Shown here piece by piece: positions 5,014 through 9,876 of a DNA stretch of 9,876 bases. The translations under genes were made by a program, and so were the position numbers. This DNA comes from an uncultured Burkholderiales bacterium (GTDB taxonomy: Bacteria > Pseudomonadota > Gammaproteobacteria > Burkholderiales > Burkholderiaceae_C), in assembly GCA_903952885.1 (NCBI GenBank), contig CAJBHE010000017.1, forward strand, positions 1 to 9,876. Direction: 5' to 3'. The notes below the pieces were generated by a model. That model saw nothing but the letters and a program-made list of their open reading frames with translations. It was not told the DNA's origin and did no database searches. Position 1 is the stretch's first letter. Each line of letters begins with the position of its first letter.

Positions 5014-5937
5014 ATGACGGTGGACACGCCATGGCAGCACACCACCGTCCTACTCAGCGAAGCTGTCGACGCCCTCGACATCCAGCCGGACGGTACCTAT
5101 GTGGACGCGACCTTTGGTCGGGGCGGGCATTCCCGTCTGATCTTGTCCAAACTCTCGCCGCAAGGTCGTTTGATTGCCTTCGACAAAGACCTCGATGCGA
5201 TTGCAGCAGCCGAACAAATTCAAGACCCGCGTTTTTCGATTCGTCACCAAGGCTTCACGCACTTGGGCGAGTTGGATGCGGGCGCTATCGACGGCGTGCT
5301 GATGGATTTGGGGGTGAGCTCTCCCCAGATCGACAACCCAGCACGCGGTTTCTCTTTTCGAAACGACGGTCCTTTGGATATGCGCATGGACACCACCCGT
5401 GGCCAGAGTGTGTCCGAGTGGCTGACAGAGGCAGAAGTCCAACACATCGCGGAGGTGATACGTGAATATGGCGAAGAACGGTTTGCTTTACAGATTGCAA
5501 AGGCGATTGATGCTCGCCGACAAGAACGGGGCGTGCCTACATCCACCGCTGAACTGGCCCAGCTCGTGGCTGACACGGTCAAAACCCGCGAGCCGGGCAA
5601 GGACCCTGCAACGCGCACATTTCAGGCTTTTCGGATTTTCATCAACGCCGAGCTTGAGGAGTTGCAACAGGCGCTGAGCGCTTCGTTGCAGGTGTTGCGC
5701 CCCGGAGGTCGATTGGCTGTGATCAGTTTCCATTCCTTGGAAGACCGTATCGTCAAACAGTTCATCACGCAACATTCGCGTGAGGTATATGACCGCCGTG
5801 CGCCTTTTGCTGCGCCCAAAGTGATGGACTTCAAGGCCATTGACCGCGTCAAGCCTAGTGCTGCAGAGGTGGCGGGTAACCCCCGCTCACGCAGCGCCAT
5901 CATGCGCGTGGCCGAGCGCTTAGGGGTGGGTGCATGA
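5014..5937 (+). CDS. rsmH: 16S rRNA m4C1402 methyltransferase RsmH
   Basis: A 307-residue SAM-dependent methyltransferase (E. coli RsmH 313 residues), formerly called MraW. It methylates N4 of C1402 in the ribosomal P-site region of 16S rRNA. HTTVLL (residues 9-14), the SAM-binding FGRGGHS (34-40), the acidic FDKD (56-59), MDLGVSSPQID (97-107), the late VISFHSLEDRIVK motif and the C-terminal GNPRSRSA are all typical of the family. ATG 5014 is used as the start, but AAGGG (5009-5013) abuts it; the in-frame GTG at 5020 is six bases from that Shine-Dalgarno sequence and may be the true start, shortening the protein by two residues. Its stop overlaps the ftsL start as ATGA, suggesting translational coupling. 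The out-of-frame continuation of mraZ overlaps its first half, but the conserved motifs show that this frame is the real one. Confidence 0.95.
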   Translation: MTVDTPWQHTTVLLSEAVDALDIQPDGTYVDATFGRGGHSRLILSKLSPQGRLIAFDKDLDAIAAAEQIQDPRFSIRHQGFTHLGELDAGAIDGVLMDLGVSSPQIDNPARGFSFRNDGPLDMRMDTTRGQSVSEWLTEAEVQHIAEVIREYGEERFALQIAKAIDARRQERGVPTSTAELAQLVADTVKTREPGKDPATRTFQAFRIFINAELEELQQALSASLQVLRPGGRLAVISFHSLEDRIVKQFITQHSREVYDRRAPFAAPKVMDFKAIDRVKPSAAEVAGNPRSRSAIMRVAERLGVGA

Positions 5938-6245
5938 GCCGCGTGAGCGTGTTGTTGATGATCGCTGTGATGGCAAGTGCCTTGTATTTGGTGCGCACGC
6001 AGTACGAGTCGCGCTCCCTCACCATGGAAATTGACCGCGCCACCAGCTTAGCCCGCAACTTAGAAACAGAAAACGACCGTTTGGATGTGGAGCGCCGTGC
6101 ACAAGCCACACCGCTGCGTGTTGAAAAACTCGCACGTGAACAACTGCACATGCGCACCATCACGCCAGCTATCACGCAATACGCCACCGTCTCGGTTGGC
6201 GCTGCAGCATCTGCACCCGCAGCACCTACCGAGGTTCGCCCATGA
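5934..6245 (+). CDS. ftsL: Cell division protein FtsL
   Basis: A 103-residue bitopic membrane protein of the divisome that works with FtsB and FtsQ to activate septal wall synthesis by FtsW and FtsI. It has a three-residue cytoplasmic tip, one transmembrane helix (about residues 4-20, VSVLLMIAVMASALYLV) and a periplasmic coiled coil (about 24-65). The block ETENDRLDVERRAQATPLRVE followed by KLAREQLHM fits the FtsL family; the last ~20 residues are Ala/Pro-rich. FtsL is poorly conserved, so position between rsmH and ftsI is a major part of the case. Start and stop each overlap the neighbouring gene by the four bases ATGA. Confidence 0.9.
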   Translation: MSRVSVLLMIAVMASALYLVRTQYESRSLTMEIDRATSLARNLETENDRLDVERRAQATPLRVEKLAREQLHMRTITPAITQYATVSVGAAASAPAAPTEVRP

Positions 6246-7981
6246 GCAGCCGCAGCGTGCAATACACCTCGAGCCCCTTACTCGCCAGTAAAACGCCCAT
6301 CTGGCGCAGCCAGTTCATCGTCGCTGTCATCGCGGCTGGCTTCTTGGGTTTGGTGGCGCGCGCTGCGTATGTGCAGGTGATTGACAACGCATTTTTTAAA
6401 CGCCAAGGCACGGTGCGTTTTGTGCGCACCCTGGAGCTGCCAGCCAACCGTGGTCGCATTTTGGACCGCCATGGCAATATCTTGGCCTCAAGCGTGCCTG
6501 TGCGCGGCATCACGGCCAACCCAGATGAAATTGACCGCGACCCTGTCAAGCTCAAAGCCTTGGCTAAGTTGTTAGGCATGAGTCAAGCTGAGCTGGATAA
6601 AAAGCTCAAAGACGAAGACAAAACATATGTGATGCTCAAGCGTCAGGTGGAAGAGTCGGTTGCCAAAGAGGTCATGGCGCTCAAAATCAAAGGTGTGTCA
6701 GACAGCCCGGAATACAAGCGCATTTATCCTGAGGGTGAATCGGTGGCGCACGTGGTGGGTTTTGCCAATTTAGAGAACGTTGGCCAAGAAGGGGTAGAGC
6801 TCACCTTTAACAAAGCCTTGGGTGGTAAAGCCGGTTCGCGTCGCGTCATCAAAGACCGTCTGGGTCGCGTGGTGGAAGATATCGGCGAAATAGTGCCGCC
6901 CTTGGATGGTGAAGATTTGCAGCTGAGCATTGACAGCAAGGTGCAGTACTTCGCTTACGAAAAAATCAAAGAGTCGGTCATTACCAACAAGGCCGCCGCA
7001 GGCAGTGTGGTGGTGCTCGATATCAAGACGGGCGAGGTGTTGGCCTTGGTCAACTACCCCAGTTACTCACCGGGGAAGCGCGGCAACCTCAGTGGTGCAC
7101 AGCTACGCAACCGCGCCCTCACCGATACGTTTGAACCTGGCTCCACCATGAAACCCATTGTGGTGGGTTTGGCTTTGGAAAAGGGCATTGTGAAGCCCGA
7201 GACCATGATTCAAACCGCACCCGGCAAGCTGCAAATGGGTACGGCCACCATCACCGACTCCCATGCTCACGGCTTGCTGAGTGTGAACGAGGTCATTCAA
7301 AAATCCAGCAACATCGGCACAGTCAAGATTGCCATGCAAATGCAACCGCACGACATGTGGGAAGTGTTCACACAAGTTGGCTTGGGCCAAAAGCCCCAAG
7401 TGCCGTTTCCCGGTGCAGTGGCTGGCAAAGTGCGCGCTTACAAAACATGGCGTCCGATTGAGCAAGCGACCATGAGCTACGGCTACGGTTTGTCCGCAAG
7501 TTTGTTTCAGCTGGCGCAGGCCTACACCGTCTTTGCGCACGACGGCGAAATGGTGCCTATGAGTTTGGTGAAAACCAATCAGGCTGAAGTCAGCGGTGCG
7601 CGCGTGTTCTCGTCGCACAACGCAGCAGCCATTCGCAACATGCTGCACATGGTGACCATTCAAGGTGGCACAGCGCCCAAGGCGCAAACTATGGGTTACT
7701 CGGTGGGTGGCAAAACCGGCACGGCACACAAGGTCGAAGGCAAGGGCTACGCCAGCAAAAAATACCGTGGCTTCTTTGTGGGCATCGCACCCATCGACAA
7801 CCCACGCATCGTGGTGGCTGTGATGGTGGATGAGCCCACCAATGGTGCCTACTATGGTGGTGATGTGGCAGCGCCCGTGTTCAGCCAAACCGTGCAACAA
7901 ACTTTGCGCATGATGGGCGTACAGCCTGACATGGCGGTCAAGCCCCAAGTGGTGACGCAAGTTGAAAAGGAGTCCTTTTGA
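6242..7981 (+). CDS. ftsI: Septal peptidoglycan transpeptidase FtsI (PBP3)
   Basis: A 579-residue class B penicillin-binding protein (E. coli FtsI 588 residues). It cross-links septal peptidoglycan in the periplasm together with FtsW and is a beta-lactam target. A short cytoplasmic tail precedes one transmembrane helix (about residues 25-46). RGRILDRHG (70-78) is the conserved start of the pedestal domain. The transpeptidase domain holds all three catalytic motifs: STMK (S301 nucleophile, K304), SSN (355-357) and KTG (491-493). These match the E. coli positions S307, S359 and K494 after a small offset. The ATG overlaps the ftsL stop. Its own stop joins the next gene as TGATG. The divisome gene order supports FtsI over the elongation paralogue MrdA. 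Confidence 0.97.
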   Translation: MSSRSVQYTSSPLLASKTPIWRSQFIVAVIAAGFLGLVARAAYVQVIDNAFFKRQGTVRFVRTLELPANRGRILDRHGNILASSVPVRGITANPDEIDRDPVKLKALAKLLGMSQAELDKKLKDEDKTYVMLKRQVEESVAKEVMALKIKGVSDSPEYKRIYPEGESVAHVVGFANLENVGQEGVELTFNKALGGKAGSRRVIKDRLGRVVEDIGEIVPPLDGEDLQLSIDSKVQYFAYEKIKESVITNKAAAGSVVVLDIKTGEVLALVNYPSYSPGKRGNLSGAQLRNRALTDTFEPGSTMKPIVVGLALEKGIVKPETMIQTAPGKLQMGTATITDSHAHGLLSVNEVIQKSSNIGTVKIAMQMQPHDMWEVFTQVGLGQKPQVPFPGAVAGKVRAYKTWRPIEQATMSYGYGLSASLFQLAQAYTVFAHDGEMVPMSLVKTNQAEVSGARVFSSHNAAAIRNMLHMVTIQGGTAPKAQTMGYSVGGKTGTAHKVEGKGYASKKYRGFFVGIAPIDNPRIVVAVMVDEPTNGAYYGGDVAAPVFSQTVQQTLRMMGVQPDMAVKPQVVTQVEKESF

Positions 7982-9531
7982 TGAGGCGGCTCCATAACCC
8001 CCAAGACGCCGCGCATTGGCTTCGCACCCAAGTGCGTGGTGCGCTGCACACCGACAGTCGCCTTGTGGATGCGGGTGATGGCTTTATCGCTTGGCCTGGT
8101 GGTGTGACGGATGGTCGACAGTTTGTAGCTTCTGCTTTGAAGCAAGGCGCAACCGCCTGTGTGGTCGAACACTTGGGCGCTGAAAGCTTTGCATGGGGTG
8201 AGCACTCAGTCATTGCAACTTATGACGGCTTGAAAGCTGCCAGTGGCTTGATTGCAGCTGCGTATTACGAACAACCCAGCCAAGTGCTGGACGTGGTGGC
8301 CATCACGGGCACCAACGGCAAAACATCGACCGCGTGGTGGCTGGCGCATGCGATGCAAAACGCAGGCCAGCGCTGCGCCCTCGTGGGCACCTTGGGTGTG
8401 GGCGAATTGGGTCAACTTGAAGTCACAGGCATGACCACCCCCGACCCTGTGCTGCTTCAAGCGAAGCTTCGCAACATGGCAGACGCTGGTGTCAAGGCTT
8501 GTGCGATCGAAGCCTCGTCGATTGGCTTGGCTGAGCACCGCCTAGACGGCACGCAGGTGCGCGTGGCTATGTTTACGAATTTCACGCAAGACCATCTGGA
8601 CTATCACGGCGACATGGCCAGCTACTGGCAAGCCAAGCTCGCGTTGTTCAACTGGGCTGGTTTGCAAGCGGCGGTAGTCAATGTGGATGATGTACAAGGC
8701 GCTGCCTTGGCTGCTCAGTTGCAAGCGCGTGGTGATGTAGATGTTTGGACGGTGTCGTGTGAATATCAACCAGGCCTTGGTTTACACACGAAGACAGGCG
8801 CAAATACAAATAAAGACACATCTGCACAACACATCGTGGCACGCCACATCCAGCAAGGTGACATGGGCTTGTACTTTGACGTGGTCGAGGGTGATGAAGT
8901 TCACGCGCTCGAGACGCAACTGGTCGGCCACTACAACGTGAGCAATGTGTTGGGCGTTATCGCTTGCCTGCGTGCGTTGGGTTACAGCTTGGCCGATGCG
9001 GTGCAAGCCTGTCGCGTGTTGCCCGCAGTGCCAGGCCGCATGCAAACCGTCGGTAAAGCGGGTGAACCTTTGGTGGTGATTGACTACGCGCATACGCCCG
9101 ATGCGGTGGCACAAGCGGTGCAAGCTTTGCTGCCCTTGGCCAAGTCACGCGGTGGCGAATTGACCTGTGTGTTGGGCTGCGGCGGTGACCGCGATCCAGC
9201 CAAGCGCCCTTTGATGGCGGCAGCGGCTGAGCAACATGCACAGCACGTGGTGCTGACCAGCGACAACCCACGCAGCGAAGACCCGCAAACTATCTTGAAC
9301 CACATGCTCGCTGGCTTGCAACATGCGTCGAAGGCCATCGTGATGGCCGACCGCGCCCAAGCTATTGCACAAACCGTGCAACATGCACGCAGTCAAGACG
9401 TGGTGTTGGTGGCTGGTAAAGGTCACGAGGACTACCAAGAAATTTCAGGTGTCAAACATCCGTTCAGCGATGTGCAGCTAGCTCGTGAAGCTTTGCAACA
9501 TCGCGCTGAAAAAGGGAGGGCGCATGTCTGA
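7981..9531 (+). CDS. murE: UDP-MurNAc-tripeptide synthetase MurE (meso-diaminopimelate-adding)
   Basis: A 516-residue Mur ligase that uses ATP to add the third stem-peptide residue to UDP-MurNAc-L-Ala-D-Glu in the cytoplasm. The ATP-binding loop is GTNGKTS (residues 110-116). The lysine in YWQAK (K219) corresponds to the carbamylated lysine that holds magnesium. DNPR (428-431) is the signature of meso-diaminopimelate specificity, as opposed to L-lysine, and fits a Gram-negative. ATG 7981 is chosen because AAGGAG (7967-7972) lies eight bases before it; TTG 7978 in frame is possible. Residues about 269-284 (HTKTGANTNKDTSAQH) form a polar low-complexity loop that may explain the slightly greater length than E. 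coli MurE (495). It abuts ftsI as TGATG and overlaps murF by eight bases. Confidence 0.97.
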   Translation: MRRLHNPQDAAHWLRTQVRGALHTDSRLVDAGDGFIAWPGGVTDGRQFVASALKQGATACVVEHLGAESFAWGEHSVIATYDGLKAASGLIAAAYYEQPSQVLDVVAITGTNGKTSTAWWLAHAMQNAGQRCALVGTLGVGELGQLEVTGMTTPDPVLLQAKLRNMADAGVKACAIEASSIGLAEHRLDGTQVRVAMFTNFTQDHLDYHGDMASYWQAKLALFNWAGLQAAVVNVDDVQGAALAAQLQARGDVDVWTVSCEYQPGLGLHTKTGANTNKDTSAQHIVARHIQQGDMGLYFDVVEGDEVHALETQLVGHYNVSNVLGVIACLRALGYSLADAVQACRVLPAVPGRMQTVGKAGEPLVVIDYAHTPDAVAQAVQALLPLAKSRGGELTCVLGCGGDRDPAKRPLMAAAAEQHAQHVVLTSDNPRSEDPQTILNHMLAGLQHASKAIVMADRAQAIAQTVQHARSQDVVLVAGKGHEDYQEISGVKHPFSDVQLAREALQHRAEKGRAHV

Positions 9532-9876
9532 TATGAGCCTCAGCTTGATGCAAATCAGTCATTGGCTTAAGCCTGCGCAGTTGCATGGTGACGCGGCTTT
9601 GACCGTCCAACGGATCAATACCGACAGCCGAACCTGTCGAGCGGGCGACTTGTTTGTGGCTTTGAAAGGCGAGCGATTTGATGCCAATGACTTCTTACCG
9701 CAAGTGGCTGCCAGTGGTGTCAGTGTTGCTTTGGCACACCACGGTTTAGAGGTTGCCAATTTGGCTGGCGTGCAAGTGCCAAATACGCGCGTTGCGCTGG
9801 GACAGTTGGCCAAAGGTTGGCGCGGTCAGTTCAACTTGCCCGTTATCGCCGTCACAGGTAGCAACGGCAAGACCAC
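9524..9876 (+). CDS. murF: UDP-MurNAc-tripeptide D-alanyl-D-alanine ligase MurF, N-terminal part
   Basis: The 5' end of murF, cut by the window after 117 full codons. MurF adds D-Ala-D-Ala to UDP-MurNAc-tripeptide, completing the cytoplasmic stem pentapeptide. The visible N-terminal UDP-binding domain has the INTDSRTCRAGDLFVAL block (about residues 31-47), common to MurE and MurF. The window ends inside the ATP-binding loop GSNGKT (112-117). The position directly after murE and the MurF-type start (short helix with SLMQISHWL) support the call. GGGAGG (9514-9519) lies four bases before ATG 9524; the in-frame ATG at 9533 is an alternative start. The gene overlaps murE by eight bases, indicating coupled translation. 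Confidence 0.93.
   Translation, partial: MSDMSLSLMQISHWLKPAQLHGDAALTVQRINTDSRTCRAGDLFVALKGERFDANDFLPQVAASGVSVALAHHGLEVANLAGVQVPNTRVALGQLAKGWRGQFNLPVIAVTGSNGKT

Noticed and set aside
5010..5465. C-terminal half of the 294-codon mraZ frame as a real fused domain
   Set aside because: It is rsmH sequence read in the wrong frame: Arg/Pro-rich and without known domain features, arising only after the T6 run removes the expected stop.
4581..9876. An undescribed system within the dcw region
   Set aside because: Gene order, overlaps and motifs are those of the standard division and cell wall cluster; no unexplained gene is inserted between mraZ and murF.

Overview
This window looks like a chromosomal piece of a betaproteobacterium, most likely Burkholderiales and close to Comamonadaceae. 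Three things suggest this: moderately GC-rich coding sequence, a DksA homologue that has lost most of its zinc-binding cysteines, and the character of the MraZ and XerC sequences. The genus is not resolved. Every convincing gene lies on the + strand, and I see no phage, transposase, CRISPR array, tRNA or rRNA.

Layout. Positions 1-208 hold the 3' end of xerC (tyrosine recombinase for chromosome dimer resolution). Positions 209-574 are a non-coding gap with two hairpin-forming elements that share an inverted 32-bp core but have unrelated stems. Next are rlmI (23S rRNA m5C methyltransferase, 575-1798), a COG0523/CobW-family metallochaperone GTPase with a histidine-rich loop (1830-2936), and a DksA-type RNA polymerase regulator with a very long Lys/Ala/Pro-rich N-terminal extension (3051-4274). 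A strong, probably bidirectional hairpin terminator (4297-4327) closes this section. A leader of about 250 bp follows, with four AGTG repeats at exact 10-bp spacing that fit a MraZ operator.

From 4581 to the end is the start of the division and cell wall (dcw) cluster: mraZ, rsmH, ftsL, ftsI, murE and murF (cut by the window end). From rsmH onward the genes overlap or abut (ATGA at rsmH/ftsL and ftsL/ftsI, TGATG at ftsI/murE, 8 bp at murE/murF), as expected for one translationally coupled operon. MraZ is the likely autorepressor, RsmH modifies 16S rRNA, FtsL and FtsI act in the septal divisome, and MurE and MurF extend the peptidoglycan stem peptide.

Most of the window is ordinary housekeeping DNA. 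The points worth a second look are the modular hairpin pair after xerC, the apparent loss of the mraZ stop codon through one extra T in a T6 run, the histone-H1-like extension on the zinc-poor DksA, its pairing with a His-rich metallochaperone, and the phased operator repeats before mraZ. I found no convincing new multigene system.
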